64,000 bases of DNA from Mesostigma viride (taxonomy: Eukaryota > Streptophyta > Mesostigmatophyceae > Mesostigmatales > Mesostigmataceae). Under the pieces are notes generated by a model. The model searched no databases and was not told the origin of the DNA. It saw only the letters and a list, made by a program, of their open reading frames with translations. Each line of letters opens with the position of its first letter. Position 1 is the stretch's first letter. Made by a program: the position numbers and the translations under genes. Positions 43,448 to 54,569 of the stretch are shown here, piece by piece. The stretch lies in contig RPFO01000276.1 in the NCBI GenBank assembly GCA_009746045.1, positions 440,614-504,613 of the forward strand. The letters run 5' to 3'.

Positions 43448-43605
43448 TTTTTGATGAGTAGCATAGATAGGCTTTTCTAGACTAGATATAGCTTAGAGTT
43501 AGGTTAGTTCGATTACGCGGCTTCCTCCACTCCACCCATCCAACCTGGAGTATGTGCTACATGATCTCCCAACGGAGAGATGTTTTAATTTAATTTTAAT
43601 TTTTT
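43448..43605 (+). mobile_element. LINE/SINE family B, 5'-truncated copy with 11-bp TSD
   Basis: 158 bp flanked by AACCAGCGCAG at 43,437-43,447 and 43,606-43,616. Its 3' end has GTATGTGCTACATGATCTCC, a CTCCCAACGGAG hairpin and a TTTTAATTTAATTTTAATT tail. It interrupts the dispersed repeat found intact at 45,061-45,165. Confidence 0.8.
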
Positions 43606-43734
43606 AACCAGCGCAGGCCAGATATCGGGAGAATCCGGACCATGGTAGCTCGAGCCTGCCCGTTATCTTGTCCGCGTGTTCGAGTCGTTCAGGATGATGA
43701 AGATGAATGGTGATGGAAATTTATGTGTATCCTT
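43606..43734 (+). repeat. dispersed repeat copy (GCGCAGGCCAGAAATCGGGA family)
   Basis: Same family as 16,844-16,932 (minus) and 45,061-45,205, extending through GTTCAGGATGATGAAGATGA and GTGATGGAAAT. Its left part is displaced by the family B insertion. Confidence 0.8.
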
Positions 43735-43790
43735 GAATTGAATTGAATTGAATTGTAACATAACTCCGTTGGGAGTATATGTAGCACATA
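43735..43790 (-). mobile_element. LINE/SINE family B 3' end, minus strand
   Basis: On the minus strand it reads ATGTGCTACATATACTCCCA, the CTCCCAACGGAG hairpin, then an (ATTCA)n tail. Same terminus as 43,540-43,605 and as the loop of the palindrome at 44,801-44,859. Confidence 0.65.
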
Positions 43791-44291
43791 GCCCTTGACC
43801 TCCCCTGGCAGACGCTTGACCTCCGCGAGGAGGCTGAGCTCGCCAAGCGCAGCCTCAACGTCATTGTCAAGAACTTCAAGATGGAGGAAGGTGAGAATTC
43901 CGAGAAGCTTTTGCGTGCGTTTGAGAGAGAAATCCTTGGTCGCATGGGCCTTAACGGTGAGATCGAGCTGGCCGCCCACCGCCTTCCCCGCGCGCGGGGT
44001 AAGGCAGGGCCGCCCCCGCTCCTTCTCACCTTTAAGACCCCGGCGGACAAGATTTCTTTTCTCAGACGCCGCAAGCGGCTCGAGAAGACTCTCTTCACCC
44101 TTGATGACGACTTGACCCTGGCGCAGCAACAACGGCGACGGGAGCTATGGCCGACCTACCTCCAGCTCCGGCAGACCAAGGCGGGGCAGCCGGTGTACTG
44201 GAAGGGGGCGGCCATCTACGTCGGCCACAAGCCCTGGCAGGCGACCCCCCCCACACCCGCGGCCCCGGCGACTCCAGACGCCCCAGCTTAG
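43785..44291 (+). pseudogene. LINE ORF1p-like fragment (RNA-binding C-terminal part)
   Basis: The frame is open from just after a TAG (43,782) to TAG 44,289-44,291. It contains SLNVIVKNFKMEEGENSEKL, a REILGRMGLNGEIELAAHRL segment and LTLAQQQRRRELWPTYLQLR, followed by WKGAAIYVGHKPW. This order (RRM-like strand, AHRL, then D-L-x(4)-RRxxLW) is that of L1-type ORF1 proteins. The N-terminal coiled-coil part is missing and no RT follows. It is a fragment; which LINE family here it belongs to is unknown. Confidence 0.65.
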
Positions 44292-44520
44292 GGGAATACA
44301 GCAGTAGTAGTGCAGAATAGATAGACCGTGGCCATGTACATGCACGCCTCCTAGAGGCACTATCCCAGCTAAGCCCCGCGCTTTATTTTAATCATGTACA
44401 TGTGTGCCTATGATGTGCCACACTCCAGACGATGCCTAGCCTTATTTAGTAATGTTGTGCCCATGCAGGGAGTAACTCTCTGCTGAGATGCCATGCCCTA
44501 GCTTATTGTATGTAGCTAGC

Positions 44521-44626
44521 TTAGACCGGTAGGAATGTTTGCACCCATCCATCCATCCATCGGGGTTAATGCTCCGTGACTCCCCAACGGGAGCACGAGT
44601 CTAATTAATTAATTAATTAATTAATT
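44521..44626 (+). mobile_element. LINE family A, 3'-end copy
   Basis: TTAGACCGGTAGGAATGTTT, (ATCC)n, GGGGTTAATGCTC, the CTCCCCAACGGGAG hairpin and a long (AATT)n tail, as at 19,351-19,529. Confidence 0.75.
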
Positions 44627-45034
44627 GTATAGCCATGCTGATCTTCCCCCCCATGACAGGCTCCCCCTTCGCTGGGCATAGCTTGAAGATCATGGGGATG
44701 CAAGTGCCCTGGTGCACCTAGAGCAAGGGTCCTTTACATTCCCACCCTTGCAGGAAGTAGCTTAGAATGTATGATAGGCCATATGCCCCTTCTCTGGGCT
44801 ATGTGCTACATATACTCCCAACGGAGTTATCTTCCTAATTAATTAATTAATTAATTAATAGCCCTTGAGAGGGGGCATATGGCCTATCATACATCCTAAG
44901 CTACTTCCTGCAAGGGTGGGAATGTAAAGGACCCTTGCTCTAGGTGCACCAGGGCACGTGCATCCCCATGATCTTCAAGCTATGCCCAGCGAAGGGGGAG
45001 CCTGTCATGGGGGGGAAGATCAGCATAGCTATAC
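44627..45034. mobile_element. fold-back (palindromic) element
   Basis: Arms 44,627-44,800 and 44,860-45,034 are near-perfect inverted copies of about 174 bp (for example AGGCTCCCCCTTCGCTGGGC and its inverse), separated by a 59-bp loop that carries the family B 3' hairpin and (AATT)n tail. No ORF. It abuts the tail of the LINE family A copy. Confidence 0.85.
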
Positions 45035-45920
45035 AAAGAAGCTAGGTGTATCCTTGTGAATTATCAAGGAGACAACGTACCAGCGCAGGCCAGAAATCGG
45101 GAGAATCCGGACCATGGTAGCTCGAGCCTGCCGTTATCTTGTCCGCGTGTTCAAGTCGTTCAGGATGATGAAGATGAATGGTGATGGAAATGTGTATCCT
45201 TGTGCAGGGCGTCCCCAACATCTACTGCTCCAATTTTGGTACTTTTGAAATTCCATGCCTGGAGCGCAAAGTTTGCAGTATATGTGCCGTTTGTAGCTCT
45301 AGCTCTATAATAACCTGACCAACCCCGCATTCCTCAAAGTAGCACTTGTTGCCTATTCTCATTATGCGAATCACATGATTAGGATCTGCTTCACGATTGC
45401 TATTGCTCGAGATTCAATTAAGAATGATTGAGATCAATAAATGATGAACCAAATAAACCAAATTAGGCCACTTGACAAGTTCATGATCCATTTAAATTGT
45501 ACAATTAAGCGATTAATTAATTCATAAATCATACATTACATGGGATACCCCCGTCGACGAGCTAGTGGTACGTACAATGAAACATTTGAGTTTGTAACAT
45601 GTCTCCATGGATATATACATGTATGCTGGACCTCGCGCATCTCAGCCCTCTAAGAAATGTTATTTGAACTCAGGTCTAGATCTAAATATATACATGATCT
45701 GGATAATATTATACACTTCCTTAAAAGAGCATGAATCGAGCTTTACAATTCAGGACAAGGAACTCGTTTGCAAATCACGGCTGAAAGGCAAGTGCTCACA
45801 ACGAAGCACGTGCTCTCAAGGCTGTCCACCTCGTCCAACCAAGCCCGGGCGAGCTGGCCTACTGAACAGGTCTCTTCTTGGCCAAGTTCGTGAGCCGTTT
45901 CTCGACGTCTGTCGGAATGG
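45035..45920. other. noncoding interval with a dispersed repeat copy
   Basis: 45,061-45,205 is an uninterrupted copy of the dispersed repeat (GCGCAGGCCAGAAATCGGGA family). The rest is AT-rich with no supported feature. Confidence 0.55.
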
Positions 45921-48900
45921 TCAAGATGGCCTGGCGAATTTGTTAGCTGGGTTGACAACAATGGTGTGTTCGAACCCCGCGTCCATGCACAGGTAGCAAT
46001 TGACCAAGTTTGGCTGTTCAGCTTGCGCATCGGCGTCCATTTTGAACATCGTCGCCATACCCGGAAATCTGTCCCAGTAGCGCACCCCCACCACCCATTG
46101 TCCCTGACGGAACAACTCCCTATCGACCTTGCCGTTTCTGTCGGCCACTCGCCTCACGAAAGTAGCGGCCACCTGATAAGGCTCCTGCAAGACTTCCGCT
46201 AGCCAATATGGATGATCTGGATCGTGGGACTCATCACCAGAGTAGGACTCGACGGCAAAAATGTCTCGCAGCTTCAGTCTCCTTCCCATCATCGTCCTCT
46301 CTGCCTGTAGTCTGTTCAGTCGCGTCCCTGCGTGCCCCCCTTGTCCGTTTGGGTTCCTTTGCACTGGCTCCCCCAGTTTGTGGAGCTTCATCCGAGCACC
46401 TCCCACATTCCAGCCGTCCATGTCGGTCCACTCCTTTCGACAATCCCACCACCTTTCCTCGGCGCACGCACCGCCACAATAGCAGGAATACTGGCGCAGC
46501 ATTAAGCGCGTCACATTCGACTTGTCCATGCGCCACCAGTGCGCCTTCTTCACTCCTTTGATTTCGCCGCGCCCTGGGCTGTAAGGAAGCACCTGCGCGT
46601 CGAAGACAAGATTTGCACAAGGGAAAGTTGAAGTTACGAGACCATCGAGCTAGTTGTGTTTTATTAACCCATGGTCCGCCGATGTGGTCAAATTTGACCA
46701 CAACACACGTAACGTAACTGTACCGCGTAATTCCGTGACCTGCGACGTAAGTGACGTAACGTAAATATGTCCGGCGGGTCGGGGCAGACCCAACCTCAAT
46801 GAAAATGCTTAGGTTGGGTAGGTAATTGCGCCATAGCACAGTAAATACCACCACTTTCTTGCAGGCAGTCACGTGACTTTTGCTAACATTTTTTACCGTT
46901 GCGCGCGCGCATAGCAAGATATGGCTGTCAGCGCGCCATTTTGTGGCAATTTTGGGTTCCGCGGCTTGAAATGGATCAGATGATGACCCCTGAACGATGA
47001 TGCATTATTTTGGTACGTCGAGAATGATCAGATTTATGCTGTTGAGGAAATACGCAGTGGCTATTACCTCTGTCTTGGTAGTCACTGTCAGACGAGACGT
47101 CCCGTTTGGTATCGCCGGTTTCCTTTGGTTCTTGGGAGTTTCCGTCTGCCTGGGCCTCCCGCGTCTTTACGAAAGTCCGCTGCGCCATTTGCTGGGACGT
47201 GGACGCGTTAGACGTCATCTTTGCACATATCTTCAACATGGTAATGATGACAGATGCATGGATAGAGCGGCTATGGCCGCCTCTCCCACTAGTAGCTGCA
47301 TACGTGACGTATGAGCTTGCCGGCCAGCGGAACCCGGCCAGGTCATGATCGAGGCAGGTACGGCAATGCGTTTGCACGTTGTTTGCAGGGAAACTCGTAC
47401 GTCCCTACATGTCTTTTGATGAGTAGGATAGTGTTATTGCAACAGCTTTCCATGCCTGCTCTAGGAGGGGTATTAGCCATTATGGTGCACAATTTGTGGC
47501 ACTTCTTTGGGGGATAACGTTCAGTGATGGCAAGTTGGCGTCATGTTTGGATTCCAGCAGGTTTGGCACTCTATTGTGGTCATTTATATTGCATAATTGT
47601 ATAGCATGGCATTTTTCTCCATTTGGGGTGTTCGTAGTCATGTGTCAATATGAGCATGGTGCCGTGTGTAAAATGCAATTCTGAGTGCACCCCCCCGTTG
47701 GGGGACCCCTGAACATTCTAATAAAAATATCCAACCATGATTTTGGTGTTTAGAATCCTCCCCCGGAGAAAAGGGGGGGGGTTAACTTTTTCTAACACGA
47801 AAAAGTTCGTCTTTTGTCCAACTTTGACTGAAGATAACATCCAGGGCACTGAATGGACTCGTGATACTATTGCATATTCTGAAAGCCCTTGAAGTGTAGA
47901 TATTCCTGGCATCTTGGTTGAGGGTGTTTGGAGTTGTGGTCTAGGAGTTATGATTTTTTTCATTTTCAGGGGTCAAAAAACCAAAAAAAGTGCTGGCGGA
48001 CCATGGGTTAAGCACTCCTGATCGCCAGGACTCCAAGAACGCCCTAGAAACGACGGCCGGCGTAACTATTCCCTGAACGAGGACTGTACACTTAATTACC
48101 TCGGGGAACTCGAAGAAGTTACGCCTGGTCGTTGTGGTCCCGCCCACCGCCCCCGACGCCAGATTCTCCACCAACTGGGCGGCCGTCTGTTTGTCCTGGT
48201 TCTCTTCCCTGATGTGCCACCTCCTCAACATGCACTTCACAGTCCCACCAGCTCCATCCACCTCCCCCTTTCCGTGCTGCTCCCCAAAGTAATTCCACTC
48301 AAATGACTCCAGGTGCGGATCCTCCGTCAGCAGCCGGGCCACTTCCGCGATCACATTCCTTGACTTGAACTGCATGGAGCAATTGTCCGACCACCCAATG
48401 AAGCGCTTCACCTCTACCCCTTCTGACCGTAGTGTCGCCAGGATTTTGAGGATAGCAAAACGGAGGGCCCGCCCGTCCCTTTTCATTCCGCCCTGTCCGA
48501 TGAAGTGAAACTCCCTTCTCACGACCTTTCCCGACGCTGGATCCAAGTAGCGCACGATCCAGGGCATAAGGACGAATGTGACTGGATGCCAATACTGTGC
48601 TTGGAGATTGTGATAGGTGTAAGACTGGTAGTTCTCGGCGTAATCTGTGTGGCATACAAGGTCCCCCACCCGCATCCTTGAGAGACATTCCTTGGAGGCG
48701 TCCGCTTGCCACCACGCGTTGAAGCAATGCTGGATGAAGTCCGGCCACTTGTCCACAATTGCCTCCTTTAGCTCCGTTGGTGTGGACTTGACGTCGACTT
48801 GCGTCAATCGCTGCCCACCAGCCTTTGCGATCTCGTCACAGTCGTCCTGCATATGCGCAGTGTGCACATACAGAAAAGACATCAACTTCGACCCACCAAT

Positions 48901-50404
48901 GACCTGTAGAAAGAAAAAAGACAGGACCTCAGGAAAAATTGAAAAAGAAACGCCTTGGGGCGCAACCACTCCACTAAAAATTACCTCTGGCCCAAGAACT
49001 TCAGGAAACATTGCAAAAGAAACGCCTTGGGGCGCAACCACTCCACTAAAAATTACCTCTGGCCCAAGAACCGCACCCGGCGGCACATCCTGCATCTCGT
49101 ATCTGGTCCATGAAATCAGGTGGTTGGAAGCCTCCTCCCGTTCGCATAACATGAAGTTCCGAATTCCACACTTGGGAGCCGGCAAGTGCCCAACACACAA
49201 GCCTTACGCCGGATCGAGCAAACCCCCAACTCCTCGCCCAGGTCATGATCGGGCACCCCTTCCTCGTCGTCCAGCACCCTCCCATGCATGGGCAGATCCT
49301 CAAGTTCGCCCTGAAAAGGCTGAACCTGCGGCCGCGACGACCCCACAGACGACCTCGAACCTCCCCCCTCCCTCATCCCCTCCACCTCACAAGTAAACTT
49401 GTTCACCCACTCTGTCGTGTGAGTGGCTTTGAAAATGGAACATGTGGGCACGGACGACCCCACGTCGAGCTGGCTACCATGATCGCACGCGTGGCATTCA
49501 GGTCCGCACTCGCATCTGGCATGAAAAGTTGCACGAAATTTGGCCAACCCCCCAACCATGGACTGCATGGTAGTGTGGTGCTGGCATGCGCACAAGTTCC
49601 GCATTTTCCACCGCCCCTTGACGCATGCGGGCATATGCTTGCAAAAAGTAGTGTATCCCACATGAACTGTGCTCTTCTGATTCGTGCGTAGCATTGACAT
49701 CCCTGCCTCCGTCTCCAAAATCACCTGATTTCCCCCCCTCACACCCTCCTCTCCCTCCCCCCCCCCCCTCCCTACTGTCCATCCGCCGCGGTGGCTTCAA
49801 CTCCGGATGGCGGGAAATGAACACTTCGTAAATCTTCGACTTGGAGACAGTATAGTAGCGCGCACCCTCCGAAAACGCTAGTGTATGTTTGTAATCCTTT
49901 CTGTCCATTCACAATGAACATCCTTCATGTTCGGAGACGCCCGCGTCAAGTTATCATCCCTCCAGCACGCTTGTATCAGGGCAATGACTTCCGTCGGAAG
50001 CTCGTTTTCCTCTCTCCTCTCTGGCGCACTCATCAAAAGGTCGTCCTCCCCTTCTTCCATTCCATCCCTGTGACCCCGAACAGTTGCGACAAAGCGCCTG
50101 TCAATCCCGAACGCGCGCTCCACAATCCTGTCCGGGACGCCCTCCATTGCCTTCGTAACAAGTCCACACAAGGCCCACCTAAGCCCACGATCCTTCTCAG
50201 ATGTTCCCAAGTCGCCAAAAGCCTTCTTGATGTATCCCGAAGAGATTCCGCCCAACTTTCAGGAAGCCCGTCGTCACAGTTCTTCCTCTTCTTAATGCCG
50301 TTGCTCTCCGCCACCATGGCATTTAGTCTTGAAGCTGCGCAAGACAGAACCTCCGCGCTCATCTCTGGCGTCCTGTGGTTGTTTGCTTTCACGTGTTCCG
50401 CCAT
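45921..50404 (-). CDS. multi-exon DDE-type transposase-like protein
   Basis: Minus-strand gene. An N-terminal part (from about 50,404) includes RWALCGLVTKAMEGVPDRIV; then ACWRDDNLTRASPNMKDV, YEVFISRHPELKPP and a Cys-rich zone (VGYTTFCKHMPACVKG, LCACQHHTTMQS). The core exon 48,903-48,100 has DYAENYQ (near 48,640), IGWSDNCSMQFKSRNVIAEV (near 48,390) and EQHGKGEVDGAGGTVK (near 48,270), a D/D-E and HGKG-DG-GG set I associate with an uncharacterised RNase H-fold transposase-like family. Proposed introns are 48,904-49,056 and 46,593-48,099, both with GAG/GTAATT donors and phase 0. The last exon 46,592-45,921 holds CYCGGACAEERWWDCRKEW. Exon joins upstream of 49,057 are unresolved and may include frame breaks. 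Host domesticated gene or mobile element: undecided, since no terminal repeats were found. Confidence 0.6.
46668..48007. mobile_element. TTAA-type non-autonomous element in an intron
   Basis: 1,340 bp with perfect 13-bp terminal inverted repeats CCCATGGTCCGCC / GGCGGACCATGGG and flanking TTAA at 46,664-46,667 and 48,008-48,011. It lies within the last intron of the transposase-like gene; without it that intron would be about 160 bp, similar to the other resolved intron. No transposase ORF inside. Confidence 0.88.
48917..49075. repeat. about 72-bp tandem duplication spanning an intron 5' splice site
   Basis: Two consecutive copies of a segment containing GAAACGCCTTGGGGCGCAAC and CTAAAAATTACCTCTGGCCC. 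Each copy carries the minus-strand donor GAG/GTAATT (at 48,984 and 49,056), so two alternative donors exist. The duplicated part stays in frame with the exons if unspliced. Confidence 0.8.
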
Positions 50405-50689
50405 GATAGGAAAGATGCATTGGCAATTTTGTACCCCTTGTTCTCGATGTACTTGTCGCTCCAGGACCGCAAAGTGCAGGCTCCCGGTCGTCCTTGGACA
50501 AGGGACGCGAACCGTCGGAAACGGCCCCCCGCCCCGATTGCGCCATCAGACTTTGGTCAGACGGCAGCTGATTTTTTTCGCCTCTTAATCCCGCGGCACC
50601 GAAAGCCCTGAGGATGAGTAATGATAAATAATCACCATTAAAGACACGACGAAAACGATGGGCATCAAACAAGAACGACAAGCGTCATT
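50405..50689. other. interval upstream of the transposase-like gene
   Basis: Likely 5' flank of the minus-strand gene. An open minus frame (50,292-50,681) overlaps but shows no recognised domain. Confidence 0.4.
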
Positions 50690-51240
50690 AATAACGCCGG
50701 CCGGCGCAACTGGATGCATGTAAACCATACAAAAGTGATTTTATGAAACACATACAGTTTGTCATTAATAACGACGGCCGGCGTAACTCGGGCGCAATTA
50801 AAAACCATTAAGAAGCAACTCAGGATATGCAGGCAGAAATCCTTCAGGTGTAAAAAAGATGTACAAACACATTTTGGTAATGGGGCCTGATTGCGCAACT
50901 GCAAGATACCATTGGAAACGCCGGCCGGGCAACTGGATGCATGTAAACCATACAAAAGTGATTTGCACAAAACCCCTACAATTTGTCATGAGTAACGACG
51001 GCCGGCGTAACTCGGTTGCATTTGAAAACCACAAAGAAGCAACTCAGGTAGTGAAGGCGGAAATCCCAGAGGTGATAAAATGTTTACCAACACAAAATGT
51101 TGATAAGCGTGCAAGCTTTTGCAAGTGCGCGCAAGATACCATTGGAAACGCCGGCCGGCGCAACTGGAACACCAAAACAAAAAACTTGATTTGCACGAAA
51201 CCCATTCAGTTCATCATGGATAACGACGGCCGGCGCAACT
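50690..51240. repeat. degenerate tandem repeat with AACGMCGGCCGGCGYAACT motif
   Basis: The motif occurs near 50,690, 50,772, 50,918, 50,995, 51,147 and 51,222, in pairs spaced about 77-82 bp, the pairs repeating at about 228 bp. Sequence between motifs is also shared (GATGCATGTAAACCATACAA in two copies; GAAGCAACTCAGG in two). A further copy of the motif is at about 48,052. The open plus frame 50,859-51,317 follows the repeat. Confidence 0.75.
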
Positions 51241-51243
51241 TAA

Positions 51244-54200
51244 CCCTTCAATTGTGTCAACTGGAACCGCCAGAACGGACTGAGTTTGGGTATCTTTGTG
51301 CGCCTGGCAGTAACTAGCCAAATAACATTTTCTGGCCCACCCTTGGAACCAAGCATGCTTTTATATCAAATAATGTTTAGGAAATTTGGTTGGTCACATA
51401 TCCATGCCCTACACCTGCTATAAATAGCACCCCCCTCAGGGGGGTACGATGCACACGGGGTTCGAGACACATATAATGCATTATGGACCATTTATTCAAA
51501 TCTGTTGGCCCTGGCCTTTTGAGGGGAGTTAAATATAATCACAGGCATGCCCAAAATGCATTGGCAACATGATATGTCACAAAACTGTGAACACTAGCTA
51601 CCAAATGGCCGAAGCCAGCTGGCACCGTTATAACGGTGCCAGTTGGCAGGGGTATAAATGGTAGCATAACAACACAAAACTTTATTCCAGTTGGCATAAA
51701 ACAACAAGGGATGCCCAAATGGGCATAATGCACCATACCTAGGTGATAAAACAAGAGACCATGCCATATAACACATGCCAACATGCAGCAAGGGGCCAAA
51801 ATGGCACTAGCGCGCGCGCGCGGTAGCCCATGACTAGCCAAGGGTGTAGCTAACTGTCAAGGCTACCTGGCTATGTGCCAAACTACGGATTGCGCCTCTG
51901 GGTGCGCAGAAACTGCCTCCTACGAGGTCCTGTCAGCTGGGTGCCAGCTGCCAGCGTGCGGGTCGTGCGGCCATTGGCCTCAGCCCACGCGCGGCCAGCC
52001 GGGCTGCGGGCTGACAGGGGCTGCATGGCACGCTGGCGGCGCCCGTCGTCGTCGAGCGCGGTGACAGGCCCTGCGTGGAACACGTTCCAGCACGCGCCCA
52101 AGCACAGTGCCTGGTCGCAGTCCTTGCACCAGAAGTTGGTGCGCTTGCGCTCGGGGATGGTGGCGCATACCACGCATTGCGCCTGCTCCGTCCACGGAAT
52201 GCGCTCGGGCACGAGGTGGGTGCCGCTGAAACGCCCGTCCAGCCCAGGCTGGTGGGCCTCCGCGATGCGGTCCATGTCCAGCCGGGCGCCATGCCACTGA
52301 TTGTTCACCAGCTGCTGTGAGAGCAAGCTGAGGAACCCCACGTGGGAGAGGCAGTCAGGGCGGTTGGCGCGGGTGAGAGTCTGCAGGATGTAGGCGTTGC
52401 CGACCGCGTTGGCCAGGTGCCCCGTGGCGACCCGGTGCCACCACACCCGCGAGACAAGGGCCTTCTGCAGGTCGTAGTTGCTGGCGAGCTGGTCAAACTT
52501 GTCCACTGCCTTGTAGCAGCTCCAGTACGCGGGAATGAGCGAGGGGGCAGTGACCATGACGCGCTCGTCGCGGCCGCCATGGCGGCTGACCATCTCCTCC
52601 TCAAGGGGGATGCCCTTGGCCAGCACCCACACGAGCTTGCGGTCCTGCCAGGCGGCCAAGGTCAGCCCATCACGCTTGACAGCCCATGCGTAGTCCCCCT
52701 GGGCTGGCCTGCGGGGCACGAGGCGCTTGACCTCGGTGAAGGGGAGGCCACGACGGTTGGGGAGCACTGTGCCCACCACGCGGTGGCCCATGCGGTGGCA
52801 CGCCTCAATCACCTCACGGCCGGTGTAGAACCGGTCCATGGCCATGTGGACCCCGTGTGGCAACGTGCTGGCAAGCTCATTCACCACGTGGAAGGTATGG
52901 TTGACCTGGGCCAGCTTATCGTACGTGTTGGCATGGTACAGGTAGCCGGTGGGCCAGTCGTTCAGGCAATACTGCTTCACGTGGAAGGGGGCAGGCTTGC
53001 TCGGGTTGAAGCACCGTATTGGGCACAGCTTGTGCCTGGACGCGATGCTCCTCTCGTCAATGGCAGCCGCGCTACCCGGGATGAAGTACTTCTTGTAGGC
53101 GTCGTTCAAGATGTCTTCCAGCCACAAGAACTGCCACAGTCGCCACTCGCGTGTCAGCGTGTTGGCGGGGCGCTCAGCAGAGTCCCGGAAGTGCAAGAAG
53201 CGTGTAATCTGCTGGAAGCGCAGCAGGGGCATCACGTGCTGCAGGTTGGCAGCATGAGCAGCACCAAGTGGCTGGCCAGAAAAATAATCCCCCTGGCAGG
53301 CATGCTCACGAGTGACATGGTCAAGAGGATGCCCAGCCACTTGCCCAGCTCGTTCATGGAAAGAGGCGACCACTCCCGTGCCCCAGCAGATGCCGTGCGC
53401 TGCTTCTCCTCGGCATAGCGGTTTGTCTCCTTGACAATGCGCTCCAGCACAGGGCCAGGCTGCCAGAACAGCAGGAACAGGTCGAGAGGAGAAAACCGGT
53501 AAGGAACACCCGGGATGTTTTGATACATCGCCTTGCGCTCACTGTCAAACGGCGCACCATGCGGCACTCGGGGCAGTTCTGCAGGATCCGGCTTGCCAGT
53601 GCCGAACACCCACTCATCCCCGCCATCGTCGCCACCATCCGGAGCATCATCCCCCGCATCTTCCGACTCAGCATCGCTGTCCACAAGCTCGGGAACGATG
53701 TCGTCGTCATCAGAAGAGTCGCTGGGCTCGGAGTCGGGCTGATCCGGAGGGGGCAGCCGCTGCAGACGCCTCCTTGCAGCAGGCGCGATGGCAGGAGTCT
53801 TCCTCGGGTTGCCTGCACGACGCTTGGCACGTTTCTTGGGCGGGGAGGAGGAAATATCCTCGCTATCCTGCTCGTCATCGCTGTCGGGCTCCGATGCCGG
53901 CTCCGAGGCATCTGGACCGTCACCTGCGCTCCCACCTTCCTGCCCATCGCTGCCTGCATCCCCTTCCTCCTCTACCTCGTCCTCCGCAGGCCTAGAGTTC
54001 TCTCCTACCTTCCTGAACTGAAAAATCTGCTCTTTTGTCAACTTATATTTGCATGGATCGTCGACAAATTTGCACCATCCGTGCTTTTTATCGCGTGTCA
54101 CCTCCGCTACATGGCCGTCTAGGCGATAATGCGCATGATTCTCACCATATTCTTGCACTGCCCACGGCTCTCCGAAGTAGGCCGGAGGCACTGCCACCCT

Positions 54201-54565
54201 AAATCCAAGTTTCAGTCGAAATGTGGCCAGCAGCTGGCCAGTAGGCGACGCCATGTCTGTCGAGGTCAAACGTCGTTTCGTCGTCGTGCACGTCTTTTTG
54301 CAAAAAACAGAGATTTTTTTCCCGCCGAAAGTACCCCAGGACCAGGGTACCCCCCTGGGTTTGCCAGATCAGAACTCCCTGGCCAAGTGTCCAAAGTACG
54401 GTCTGAAGTGCTCTACGGAAAGCTGAGATCTAGATCTTTCGATCCCCCCAGGTTTGACCGTTAAATTATTTTTGGCGCGGCGCCTGCAAGGCGCACAAAC
54501 TCAGTCCGTTAGAGTGGTAGGAGTTCAACTGGTACCACGAAAACGGACTCAGTACAAATGAAGGG
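51244..54565 (-). mobile_element. complete piggyBac DNA transposon
   Basis: 3,322 bp flanked by TTAA at 51,240-51,243 and 54,566-54,569. Terminal inverted repeats begin CCCTTCAATTGTG (left) and CCCTTCATTTGTA (right, opposite strand). Subterminal inverted blocks AACGGACTGAGTTTG occur at both ends (51,272 and about 54,500). It contains a transposase gene on the minus strand. All parts expected of an autonomous piggyBac are present apart from one frame break. Confidence 0.92.
51883..54269 (-). CDS. piggyBac transposase (one frame break)
   Basis: Starts at 54,269. The first about 330 residues include an acidic, low-complexity region (DSDAESEDAGDDAPDGGDDG) then PYRFSPLDLFLLFWQPGPVL and MNELGKWLGILLTMSLVSMP. 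The frame breaks at a run of five G (plus-strand C 53,289-53,293), where a one-base change links it to the rest. The DDE_Tnp_1_7 core follows: Asp in AAIDERSIASRHKLCP, Asp in VHMAMDRFYTGREVIE and Asp in YKAVDKFDQLASNYDL, the three expected catalytic Asp. The C-terminal cysteine-rich domain is CVVCATIPERKRTNFWC then CKDCDQALCLGACWNVFH. It would excise and insert at TTAA. Length and order match the family. Confidence 0.93.
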
Positions 54566-54569
54566 TTAA

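Noticed and set aside
52342-53418. 358-residue plus-strand ORF opposite the piggyBac transposase
   Set aside because: Mirror frame of a GC-rich coding sequence on the other strand.
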